DNA from: Macropodus opercularis
Lineage: Eukaryota; Chordata; Actinopteri; Anabantiformes; Osphronemidae
Direction: 5' to 3'
DNA length: 64,000 bases
Assembly (NCBI GenBank): GCA_030770545.1
Contig: CM061099.1
Location: forward strand, 16,703,501 to 16,767,500
The position numbers were made by a program, and so were the translations under genes. Shown piece after piece: positions 14,520 through 26,629 of this stretch. The stretch's first letter is position 1. Each line of letters starts with the position of its first letter. Below the pieces are notes generated by a model. It was not told the origin of the DNA. It searched no databases and was given only the letters and a program-made list of their open reading frames with translations.

Positions 14520-14540
14520 GATGAGGCAGAGTGCCTCATC
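14520..14540. repeat. 9-bp inverted repeat
   Basis: GATGAGGCA, spacer GAG, then TGCCTCATC, directly after a 17-G run. Perfect arms; likely incidental, though it could fold. Confidence 0.6.
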
Positions 14541-16070
14541 TGCCCCCATCACATATCAGCCCACACCACCTCACTCCCCACCTTTTTGAGCATCACACGC
14601 CTCTAATTACCAGCCGAGGGAAAACTGGGAGAACAACAACATTTTACAACATGTAACAACAACAAGACGTCATGATGTGCCAAGATCAAGCTGTAACATC
14701 CGCTGAGCCCAAAATCAAATTAGCCTCAGCGCAGACGGGGGGGAAAAAAAAATGCAGCGAGAGAGAACGCCAAAAAAAAGCTAAAGCAAAAGCTGTAGGC
14801 TGAGGAAAAGACACGTGATGGCTCCAGCCAGGCAGGGGCATTTTTATGTCAGCTACACTACTAAGACATGTCTGCAGTAGGTACTTAAACGCAAGTCCAT
14901 CGACTGGGTGGGAAGGGTGCTGATGTGGAGCAGTGCAGACGAGCCTCCGCTCCTCCTACGTCCGTCTCGTGCAGCGCCCACGTACAGTAGAGCTGTACTG
15001 CGCCAATAATGGACGGAAATCCAAGCGCGGGGTCATTTTTCGATTCAGCGACTCACTCAGCGATGTGGCATACGGGCTTCATCTGCGCTCCCGCTGTAGG
15101 TGGGAGTGGGAGCAGGCCAGAGGGAGGTGGTGAGTTAACAACCCGACATAACCGAGCTCCCATCAATGGCTTCGATGTAAGATTTAAAGTCCTTGCGAGG
15201 ATGTGTGTGAGTTTGTAGGGGGGCGCTTCCTTGAAGTGCTCGGCCAACTTGAGCGCGCTTGCATTAAATGAAAAATGCAGAGCAACAGCCAGTTTTGTTT
15301 GCTTTGCTTTCTGAAACACTGAGAGTGTTTAATGTCACTGATGAGCCCCGGTTGTTACTGGAGCACTCCCCCACCCCAGCGCCTATGTGCGTACACACAC
15401 ATAACCACGCAAACACAAGCCGACAGGCAGGAGGGGAATGCAAGCCTTGTGTACCCATCCATGAAAAGTGCACGCATTCAGACACTGCTCCACACTGCCG
15501 GGCCATGAGACCAGGGCACCTTTTCAAAACAGACAGCACTAACTCACGGCTTTCGCAATTAAACTGCCCCGGGCCATGGCAGTGGTAGCGCGAGGGGCCA
15601 AAGGCATGTAAACACCAGACGACAATGAGCAGACTGACCAGAGTGCACACTTCTGCCATTCAAACACGCTTTACAGCCCGGTTCCCACAAGCCACAGGGC
15701 TGCACTGGAAAACAATACGCTTACTTTGCATCACTCCTGGTCTGTCAAGTCGGGCTCTTTTGAGCCAAGCCGAAGGGATAGTAAAGCTTTAAACCGGAGG
15801 AGGAGGAGAAAAAAAAAAAGAAGAAAAAAAATCCTGTGCATGAACTCAGTGGAATGCTGCCCTGCTCAACAAAGACAGGCCTTTGAGAAGTTCTGTTTTT
15901 TGGAGATCAGAAAGAAAGAGTAAATTTACTGCAAAACTTTATCTCCAAAAACATGACACATCGGTCGTCTGCACAAGAACATATCATCTTAAAAGTCTCA
16001 CGAGGCTGTTTGAGCCTTTTTCAAATTACATCTGGAGATGTTTAAATGTCATTAAAATATGTGCTGGCTG

Positions 16071-16200
16071 AACGGGCCGGGCTCGAATTTCAGCCCCAAA
16101 ATGGCTGGAGAAACATGCAGGTTTAGCGTCTCGCCGGCGAGCGCGTAGCTCGATCGGTGCGACTTTCGCGTCCGGCTGCCGTGAAAATTGGCCGAGCGGA
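16071..16200. other. CpG-dense block within intron 3
   Basis: About 18 CpGs in 130 bp, densest at 16126-16199 (GTCTCGCCGGCGAGCGCG and following). CTCGCCGGCGAG is a perfect 12-bp palindrome at its centre. Surroundings are AT-rich. It may mark an alternative promoter; no exon recognised. Confidence 0.5.
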
Positions 16201-16454
16201 AAAGCAGATGAGCGCCCTGTTTGCCTGTGCGTTTCTGAAGATGAGAGCAGAGGGAGAAGAGAAGGAGCAATGGGGAGAGTTAAAAAAAACAAAACAGGTA
16301 GTGGTGGTTGGTGGAAATGATCGGGAGCCTCGGTTCTATGAGTGTCTGTGTGCGGCCCTTGCCAAGAAAAACAAGGCTGGAGAGATGCTGGGATCTGATT
16401 TCAGCAGAGAGGCATGGCAGGAAACTGGTTCCTCTGGGGTTGAAGGGGAGGAGG

Positions 16455-16486
16455 GTGTGTGTATGTGTGTGTGCGTGTCTGTGTGA
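16455..16486 (+). repeat. Imperfect (TG)n repeat
   Basis: TG repeat with interruptions (GTGTATGTGTGTGTGCGTG). Confidence 0.85.
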
Positions 16487-19454
16487 GGAGGGGGGGGTGC
16501 ACTTTAGGTCCTCACAGAGGAAAAGAGACAGAACAATTGTCCTCTTCACTCACCATCCAGCTTGACGTGTAGTCGCTGTTTGCGTAGGTGGTGCATTCGT
16601 GTACATGCGGAGCTGCTCCTGCCAGTGACTCTTTCACAGTGAACGCAACTGGCCACACGTCCCTGATGCGGGTCCTCGTACCACACAGAGGTCAACTTAG
16701 TTCAGATCCTTGTATCGGCATCTGGATCCCAGCTCCGCTGCTGGGGATGGGAGCCGGAGGGATACTGCTCAGCACATGTGCAGCAAATTAACTCCGGCTT
16801 TAGAGGCTTAAAAACTCTTTGTTACTTAGCCTCCATGTAACACGCTACTCTGTGTGTACAACTGTCTTGATCTTATTTGTCACTGGCTTGTTTTTACTGC
16901 TTCTAGGCAGCTTCGCAATGATGGAGACTTCCACCGTGCTCCGTGGTCACAGCAAGCTGCTGGCACTTCAACTTCAGGGGCTGAGTTCAGATACAGGAAT
17001 AATACACAGGACAGGAGGGGGAAGAGAAACGCCAAGGTAATGGTTACACTAAGCTCCTGTGCCTCACAGATGAGACTTCTCTAGAAACTGAGAATCTCTA
17101 GTGTTAAGGAAGATGAGAGAAGCCTTTGTCAGAGGCTCAAGTCATGTCCTATGTAAACAGAGCTGGTCATCTCTTGCTGTTGTTTTCTTGAACCGTTGCT
17201 ATTGTTTATTTCCCTTAGGTAAAGCGTCAAAGACATGTGTGGGTTTCTTCAATAAAACCCAAAACTACACGTTTCAAAAAGTCAGTCAGAAAGTCTCAAT
17301 TTTTTACAAATACACGACACACCCGCACACAAAGCTAACACCATGTTCATGTGGATCAATGAGTATTCAAAACATGCACTAAATGCACGTTGGCCTGTTC
17401 CAAAACTGAAGGGGACTGAATATCCTCCAAAATGTAGAACTGACCGACTGGCAACTTTCCTAAAATCCCTAAGAGGGTGAAGGAATAGTGCTGCACAGAA
17501 GGCTCAATCTTCAGGGCCACTGTGCAGGAAGACCTCAAGGGTACAGAGGGCGAAAGCAAACATGGGCTCCGACCTGCAAACACAAACACAGTCACGTTGC
17601 TTTTAGCTAAAACCTTACATCCAGAACCACAGTGCCCCGACCCCCGGGAGACCACTACCCACCCCTGTTCACTAATACCCTGCCCCCCCCCACCGCCCCG
17701 ACAACCTAGAAATCGAAGTAACGATGCCAGATGTGACCAATCAAGCTGATAAAGAGCAGGTTCTGCTGTGGACTGACACGCAGCCGTGGGTGCAGTTGTT
17801 CACGGCCGTCGGGTCAGGCGAGCATCCGGAGAGAAAGCAACAGAGGTGACAGAGGGGAAAAAGATTCAGCGACACCGTCCCGAGATAATCTGCTCACATC
17901 AAAGTGTCGGCGTCTGATTCATCTTCCACTCTCCTATCACTTCAAACTCAGTGAAGACTTCCTCATTGTGTTTTCATCTTCTCACTCCCGTTCCCCTCAC
18001 CCTCTTTCCCTTCCACCCACTCTCTCTCTCTATTCCTCTCTTGCGTTGGGACGGGGGACTGCTCAACACATTAGCAAGATATCCTGTTCTGACAACAGCA
18101 TTAGCCCAAATCCAGCCATCGTGAAGAGTTATGCCATCGTAGCGAGCTGTGGATTTGGGAGATATAATAGGAATCAAACCTAGAGGGACGCGGGGAAGAA
18201 GAACGAGACAACGTTTCAGGATAAAAGACAATATGCATGAGCAAATGTCTAGTAGAGTTTTCATACTCGACTCCAAAGGTTTGCATGGAGGGATAGTTTT
18301 TTTTTTTCTTTCTAGCATGTGACCAAGGTAAAACATCTGCTTGTTTTATTAGAATAGAAATTGATTTCTTAGATTCAGTATGAGCTGACATGGAAAGCAG
18401 CGCAGGCAGGCTTACTTTTCTCCCCGTGTTTATTTTCCTTTCGCCTTTGTCCATCCGTCTCCCCCTGCTGCTTTCCCTCCACTACCTCCCAGCGCAGCCA
18501 TTTCGTGAACGATCTGACAAAATTAACATGCAGCTGCAGCAGACACGCAGCAGCACGTTACCAGACATCTTAGATTAAGTTATTGCATATGATGTTTCTA
18601 AATGGAGAGTAAAACAAAAAAACAAAACATATTTCCTTGCTCCATTTTGGACAGCACGTCCTGGGTGCAAATTGAATCTAGCTGGATGGATGAGTCTGTT
18701 GACACGCTGGCGGTTTATTTTATAAGGTGCTTGTCACACTGTGATGCTTTCAAAGTGCCAGCTTGCGAAATATTAAAGACTGGTCATGTACTTCATCTTC
18801 GAGGCAATTACAGTGATTGTCATGTCGGTGCTTTAATCTACGTAAAGTCATTATCAATGTAAACACAACCTGACAAAAAACTCGTCTGTCTTTTGCTGCT
18901 ATTTTCATTCATCTTGTGAATAATTAGCGTTATTTAAATTGGCTTTAGTTTTTTTGTTGTTTTTTTTAACAACGTGGCAAGTGGTGACAACTGGTGGACA
19001 GCAAAACACTGTAGAACGAGCGTAGCTTTTGGGTACCTTGAGTGAAATGAGATGCGGTTTTAATCTAATCAGTGTGATGATAACGCTGCATCATCATTTA
19101 TTGTTGCTTCTTCGCAGTCTTCTAGAATGAGAGGTTGGGCAAGGTTTTAGAACAAGCACTGTATTCGGACAGCTGTTGGCCAATCTGTAGACGTCATCCA
19201 GATTTGCTCATGAACGACTCAGTGCCATTAGAATCCAGGCTGACGATCTTTCTTCTTCTACACCATTTTTTTTTTTTTAATTTTAATTTTTTTTTTTTTT
19301 TGCATCTCTCTTGAAGGAGCTGACGCAGCTTCACACCAATCACACAACAGGCACTCTGTTATACGCTTGGCAAGCGTCTGGCCACCTCTGGGCCTCGCTG
19401 GATGAATGCAGACCTTTAAGAGCAAACCACACAATTGGGGATAAGGCTAAGCAA

Positions 19455-19474
19455 CACACACACACACACACACA
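19455..19474 (+). repeat. (CA)10 microsatellite
   Basis: Ten perfect CA units. Confidence 0.95.
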
Positions 19475-22005
19475 GTTGGGCAACAGCGTGCGCATGTAAA
19501 AGGGAGTTAAAACTCCTCATAATTGAAACCCCATGTCACATGCAGGATGTTTGGATGTGAGCGGCACGTCACTCCTGAGAATCACATAAACAAGTAACAC
19601 AAGCAAAACCTGAGTTGTGGTGGGAAAGAGAGACTTCACGCACGCACACACACTCACACAGTGTTTTTCATTGCAAAACAATCTGAGGGAGAAAATACTT
19701 CAAACGTTTAGACAGAGACCTCTCTCACTTTCAGTCTGGGCGCTAAAAGCAGGCCTCCGAGGTGCAGGGATACAAATGACCTAATCCAGGATAAACATAT
19801 AGCTGGGCAGTAGAGGAGTAGGTTTATGTGTCTGCACTATGGAGTGAACAGCATGTCAGTGTTTTAAGAGTTTAACTACCCAGAATTCCTCCTGCCTGCT
19901 TCCCGTGCAAATAGAATACCTACATATGAAAGCGCCCGCTATTAATAAGAGCTGTTTAAGAGCCGTCCTGCCTCTTGGACAGATACGCGTTTTCTAGTTT
20001 ATACGGGTGGTTATTGGCATAAATCCACACGAAGACATGTGCAGGCTGGGGATGAAGTTACATGGCTGCGTGCTCATCAATGATATTAGTTTCCACCAAC
20101 ACTGACTGCTTTGACACTTTGTGCCATCCAAGCAAGGCGATAAAAACCCATTGGCAGTTTTTGCACATGGCAAATTAAAGGCTGATATACCGGTCGCCTT
20201 TCAGGGCGAGGTATCAGTGACACGCAGACAGCACGCAAACTTGTAATTTTAGGAACCCAAATAAGATAACGGCCGTCTGAAAGAAATAACAAACGTGCAG
20301 TAACAAACAAGACCGAGCACGACAGAAGCGCTGAGAATAGCCGTGGCACCTGTTGGTGGGTGGGAATAAACCGTGGGACCAAAAACAGAACAGCTCCCAG
20401 GAGTCACACCAACCGCATGCTGCAAGGTCAGTTAGGTTTTAATGCAAGACTCACCTATGCAACTTTTAAAATTCTAGACTTCTTGCTCAGTTCAATACAC
20501 TCAATTGTCATTTTATCCTCTTTTAACATGAACATAATAAGCATAATTGTTTAATTCCAAATGGAGGAGAACAAAGTCTCTACAGTATGGAGCCTTTAAG
20601 CCTTATTTATTTTTTTGTATTTTATTGTTGTTATGTTTATTCTACTTTATGAACTACTTTAACCACGGCAGAAGAGCTGAATACACTTTACAAACACAAC
20701 TAGACACTTCAAAAACACAACTTTAACACTTGGAAATCTGGGTAAGTACTAGAGCTCCTTAACATAACTCACTTTATCCAGCTGATGATGTTTAACTCCA
20801 ACAATGTGACCACACAGAGCAAAGAAATATTAATGACCTCAGTAAATATACCTCTCCCAGTCTAATCCCACACACGCAAAGCTCATCATCTGCTTCTTCA
20901 CTTGGGTCTGAGTCAGACTAACGAGATGAGCTCAGCTCCAGCTGGATGCTGAGGCAAGCTTTAACTCTGTCAGCCACTCCCCTGGCCGAGCACTGCTCAG
21001 CACAGACCGGCGCTGCCAAGCTTAACATGGCTCCCTGCTACAGGCTCTAAATCAGAAGCACTCCACGACCAGCGACACTCCTAAGAAGATGCGATATTTC
21101 ATTTGCCCGTTGCCAGCCATATTGGTCGAATGGGGGGGCGAACAGAGGCTATGTAGTAACAGTCTGCTAATCAAATTAGAATAGCTCATCTGCGCAGACG
21201 CGACGGCTACTCCAGACCTCGGCGAGCTGCCCGTGCTCTGACTGGGCCGCCTTTAAGCTGATTTATGGTCTCCGGTGGGGAAACGGGGATTTTTGGTCCA
21301 GGGACTAAATCATGACTGAAACGACGAGGAGCTAATTAGGAGAGCGGTGGAGCAGGAGTCTGGGGACTTTGTGGTTCTCACTAGTTCCAGCACCTTTCAC
21401 ATACAACAAGCCTTTCTCTGCTGTGCATGGTACCTACTGTAGCCGTAAGTGCCAAACCTGTGCAAAAATCAGCGTGAAGAGATTTGTGCAAGATTCAGTA
21501 GCTGAGGTACTGTACCTCCAAGTCAGGGATTTTCTGACTCGTGTGAAGTAGCCATCTGGGCAACTTTTCAGTAGTCGGAGCATTACCCAGAGCGCTCATA
21601 GCCACTAGCTGTTCATGGTTCTGACACATGTGTGTTTGGGTCTTATCCCATCGCTGCACAAGGGCAGTGGAAAATTGGTATTATTTACAAATATTGTAGA
21701 AAATAAAGTGAGGATTCAATAATCTGCTTTTATTAAATAACAGCTATAACAAAATGACAAACGAAGTAAAAGATACCTCCTGCACCAAGCTGGGGCCCAC
21801 GCCTTCCTCTAACTAGGCAGCATGTGTTGGTAATTTGCAAGCAGTTGATGTTGATTAGTTGGGTTATGACACCCTGCGACCTCGGATGTAGGCAAGTACT
21901 TACGACACACATTCTCCAATTAGCCCTGTGGCGTTTGGCTATCAGGCTTTACGGGGCCATAAGAGGAGTTATGTGAAAAGTCTACAGGGCTTTAGTTAGT
22001 CCACC

Positions 22006-22008
<3 letters not shown>

Positions 22009-22044
<36 letters not shown>
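22009..22044 (+). repeat. (CA)18 microsatellite
   Basis: Eighteen perfect CA units, the longest dinucleotide array in the window. Confidence 0.97.
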
Positions 22045-22047
<3 letters not shown>

Positions 22048-22298
22048 GCACATTTGGAACTCGTGCATAGAAGCAGTAATAATATTATTTAGAAGCTACT
22101 TTAGCTTCCCCAACAGAAAAAAAAACCCTTGCATCCACCCAGACATATAATGCTTTTTTTTTTTTCTTCATTACAAGTATCACAGCTCCCCCACTGAACG
22201 GCTGTTACCCACTACATAAACGAAATATGAGCTCATAATGGCAAAATTGTTCTTGGGTCAATTTGTTTGCACAGACATACTGTTACTTTGAATACAGG

Positions 22299-22339
22299 AA
22301 TTCAATCTGTCCGTCAGAACACGACGGGCAGATTGAATT
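22299..22339. repeat. 17-bp inverted repeat (stem-loop)
   Basis: AATTCAATCTGTCCGTC (22299-22315) pairs with GACGGGCAGATTGAATT (22323-22339) across a 7-nt loop. The single T/C difference would be a G-U pair in RNA from one strand. The stem is shorter than usual for a microRNA precursor, and flanking sequence extends the pairing only weakly. Confidence 0.7.
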
Positions 22340-22981
22340 GGAACAACAAGGACCTACGGACTAAACGTCGATGTGTAACCCCGCTCCACCGCTTTAATAG
22401 CTTCATCTCCACCAGTGAACAAGATGCTCCGCTATAATACATCTAGCAAACAGGCAAACCAAATGTAGATGTGTGCATGATTTGAGATTTAATTTATCTT
22501 AAAGTAAAAAAAAAATGGAATCAATCAGTAGTCACCAAACAATTTGGATAAAAAGTATTTATAGATAGACATTATAGATATTTATTAACAAATATGGTGA
22601 CTCAAATAATGTAATACTTAAACTGTAGTGTACATTTATTAGCTTAGTTCTATTTACAGTTTTGTACCATTACATTTCAAAGTTGCACAACCTAAAATAG
22701 GTGGCTTACATCACGTCACTGACTTTTCTACTATTGCTGCAACTGTAATAATATTATGTACTAATACTGTACCTACCAGTTAATTTTAGCTTATACAGTA
22801 TAATGCCTTGGTTTCAATCCACCAGTGGGTCAGGTGCCTTTCTACTCCAAAAGCATAGTCTAGATGAGAAGTTTTCTAATTTTTTTTCATACATTGCTTT
22901 TGTTTGTGTGTGGGTTGTTGTTTTTTTTGGGTGCCATCTAAATAACAGATGATGTAGTGTCAGTAACGTCTCTAAACATAG

Positions 22982-23021
22982 TGCACTGAAGCAGAAGTTA
23001 TTGCACTGAAGCAGAAGTTAT
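22982..23021. repeat. Perfect 20-bp tandem duplication
   Basis: The unit TGCACTGAAGCAGAAGTTAT occurs twice head to tail with no mismatch, which suggests a recent slippage or duplication event. No coding context. Confidence 0.9.
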
Positions 23022-26000
23022 TGGACACTCACTCATTTAAAGAAGCAAGTGATCGCTCCTCTTAGAACAATAATAACATAATAATCCAATTTCCATATAT
23101 TGTCTAAATTGGGAGTTCACAAATTGATTGATATTTTGATGATGCACAAAAAGATAGGGATCACAATTTATTTCATGGCAGTGCATCCACAACTGTCAAT
23201 TTCATGGTGACGAGAAACCCTCAGAGGATCTCCAATAACGGTTACACAGTAACCCTTCAAACACAGTTAGGATTAGGGTCCATCTAAGATCATCTGGAGC
23301 AAACAAAATCCTACTGTACCTCTATGGAGCTATTATCAATTTGAGGACCGAGGTGGGGTCACAGCAGTATCGACATCTTAAATTCACTCAAAGCCATTAG
23401 CATGACAAGAGGTAATATTCTTGCAGCAAATCTCACCGCTTTGTTGCCGTGCATTAAAGACGAGAGACAGATTTAGTGCTGTTCCTGGAGCCTATGGCAC
23501 TGAAATGCCTTAATAAAGTGCAGCTGACATATTGAGTATGAAAATGGAAGCTTGAAGCTGAAAAGTTGGAACGAGGGACACCGGGGCTGTTTCCTATCCA
23601 GTCGGACATGTGCACGGGTGTGCAGAGCCACAGAAACCACCACAAACTGATCTGTACATGCACATGCAGTAACTACTGTATCAGGTTCCTACTCCGCTGT
23701 GACATTTCCATGGACTTCGCCTTGGCAACCGTTACCAGGTTCCCATGCTGTCTTCCCGTGCGTTAGGCCAGAGGGATTAAAACAAAAGTTTAAATTCAAC
23801 CATTGTGGGACCTAAATATATGTGAAAGCTCGCTTGAATGCGTTGACATTTACTGTAACAATCATGAAATATTTTCTGAAACAAAAGTATGATTGAATTA
23901 AGTGCCTGGTTTTTAGTCAATTCAATCCTAAACCTCAAGTCTTAAAACACAACCTAACACTTGGGAATGGGCCAAAATGACTCAAAGGTCAAATATTCCA
24001 ACTGACTGTCAGTAAAAAAACAAACAAACAAACAAAAACACACAAACAAGACTTTAGACCCGTCCTTTGTGTACAAGTGAGAGCGGTTGTGCCTCTTTTC
24101 CCTGTCACCTTCTCGTGTCCCACTGCTTCTCCTCTGCCTCCCAGACACACTCCGATGGAGAGATAAGTTGAAGGTCATCCTGAGAGAACAGAGGCTCCGC
24201 TGAGGAATGTGTGGAATGACACGCTCTCGCTCAGTGAACAACAAGCATATCAGAGGTTTGTCTCGTGTCATGCGGGTTTGTGTCATCACCGCGGCCAATT
24301 GCGAGACGCGGACTGATGACATGATTAGGGGAGAGAATGGAGGGTGACACACGCACAGTCAGCAGTAATAACCCAAATGTTCTTGATGAGATGAAACTTG
24401 TGGTTGAATTATGACGGATGAAAAACTGCTAAAATGATCTGTAACCGGTACAAAGGAAACTAGCAAGGTGGAATTTTTTTTTACAGATATCATCATTTAT
24501 TATTGCCAAGGAGTCTTGTTTTCCAAAAAATATAAATTCCTCATTCTGATATTGCATTGACTTAAGCTGAACCACTGCCATAAGACTAATGAAATGTGAA
24601 TACATTACAGACTATCTAGTTTGAAAAGTGATGTTTAGATAGGCAACAGAAGGCAACATTGTTCTGCACACCAACCCATCAGTCTGAGGCTTATTAATCA
24701 AAACTATGAAGCGAACCAGCTGATACATCAGAAATATGGACATAGTGATAACGGAGATCTCTATTGGCAATGTTAGTCTTGTTCTACTCATTAGGCGTGA
24801 ATGTTTTTTTATGACACGTGAGCCTCCCAGCTGTTCTCCGTCAGAGCGGTGAAGGCTGGATGAGTCAGCATGTGAGCTGAAAAGAGAATATGAAAATCAA
24901 TATGGCTGCGGATCTGTCACAGAACTCAAGAGCGGCCCCGTCAAAGTCGCTGACATGTTAAGATCCAATAATCACCACCACGTGCAAGCAGTGACATTAT
25001 CTTTTAAATAAAGTATGGAGGATAAAACATGACACTTGGTGATTGATCTACTGCACAGTGCAGGTTTCCATAAGCAGAGATGAAATAGAGTTCAAACCTG
25101 ATTTAACAAACTGTTATTACCGCCATATAAAAGCTACAAACACATATTTATATGGTTTAAAATGACGATATGGTCGACTGTCAATGTATACACGATAGTC
25201 TGGAGGAGTCATGGCAACTGGCTTGGACTCGCTATGATGTTGCATGATATCAGTCTAAGCATCAATGTAAACACGAGGGGAAAAAAGGTTTTAATTTAAA
25301 TATCTAATGTAGTTCGCCATTAATTGTGTCAGTATTGGCTATCGTTGACTTGCAGAAGTGTGTTGAGCATTATGATTTGTCTCACGCGCTTATGCTTGAA
25401 AAATTAAATACCTAACGTATCAAGAACAACTAGATTCATATAGATTTATAGGAAATGCTTAACAAAAAGAAGAGAAAAAATATGGTCATGCTTGCGCTTG
25501 CTAACAAAGCACAAATTCTCACAGCAGAAAGAGCTTAATGTTCTATATTTTGATACAGGCCACCGTTCCTTCACTTTGGTGGTCGCTGTGCAGCCAAGCC
25601 TTTTTACCACGTTCACAATGGACCACACATCCAGCTCAAAGAAGGAAACACTGGGACTGAAAAAGTGAGCAGGGGGTCAAAAACTAGACCAGGCCGGATG
25701 CGCTTAGATGAGCAGAACCGGTGGCATCTGCCCCCACGGAGCGATACAGACGGAGCACAGTGCAGGCAGCGCAGCGTTTGAACTAACCAGCGGGAATATC
25801 GAGAGCCTGTTTTAATTCTGCTCCCATCTTTTTTCCACTTCGTATTTTTAGTCGTTTAGCCGTGCTCCAGATCTGAAACTGGACGTAAATGCCCTCTCAC
25901 AAGAGAGTCCCCCCTGCTTTGTCCCTTCCTGTTCTGTGATACACAGAGCTTCTTTCACCACCTCTAAATCAATCTTTTTTTTACAGACTTGACAAGCTGG

Positions 26001-26440
26001 TGATGTCACACTTGCTAATCAGTGTACAGCTCGCCCATTTAGCACAATCTTTCACAGCGGAAATGTTGCAACTGAAAAAAAAAACTGTTCCTGTTTCTTC
26101 CTAACGAACAGCCAACATCATGAGCCAGCACTCTGCAACCCATGCGAGCTGTTAAGACTCACTTTATTCCTGTCTCTCTGTTTGAAAATGTCAGCACTCC
26201 TACAATTTTCAAACTTTTGTTTGTTAGGAACGTTTTAACAAGATGTCATGTGCAAAAAAGCTGTTTCTTCAACTAAAAAAAGAAAGAAAAAAAAAAAAAA
26301 CATTGCCAGCACCTTTTCAGAACTGGTTTTAGTTAACCTATAGTACAGTGTCAGCCTAAATCTAAAATGTTACAAAGTACCTTAGAGGTTTGTTATTAAA
26401 ACCCACAAACCAAAAAAAGTCTACCATAATACATCTAATA

Positions 26441-26629
26441 CAGGGGTGGGCAATTCCTAGTTTTTCAGCAATCCCTTTACACAGCTAATTACCGTCATCA
26501 GGTGCATTCAGTCAAAAGACATTTGGAAGACACAGTAGCAATTGACACACACCACCATCTACAATGGCTTGAGTGAACAGTTGTGGGTGGGGCTTGGTTG
26601 GCCTTAAGGACTGGAATGGCCTACCTCTG
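26441..26629. mobile_element. Short non-autonomous hAT-like DNA transposon
   Basis: A 189-bp element. The left end CAGGGGTGGGCAATTCC and the reverse complement of the right end CAGAGGTAGGCCATTCC are terminal inverted repeats with 3 mismatches in 17. The CAGGGGTGGGCAA terminus is typical of hAT-family elements in vertebrates. The flanking 8-mers ATCTAATA (left) and ATTTAGCA (right) agree at 5 of 8 positions, consistent with a decayed 8-bp target duplication. There is no transposase coding sequence. Confidence 0.7.

Noticed and set aside
14671..14700. CATGATGTGCC considered as part of the missing PDZRN3 HIMAL-type exon
   Set aside because: Surrounding translation does not match the TQTDITFEHIM region and has no splice sites.
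22009..22044. Repeat array considered as a CRISPR-like structure
   Set aside because: It is a plain CA microsatellite with no spacers, in a vertebrate genome.
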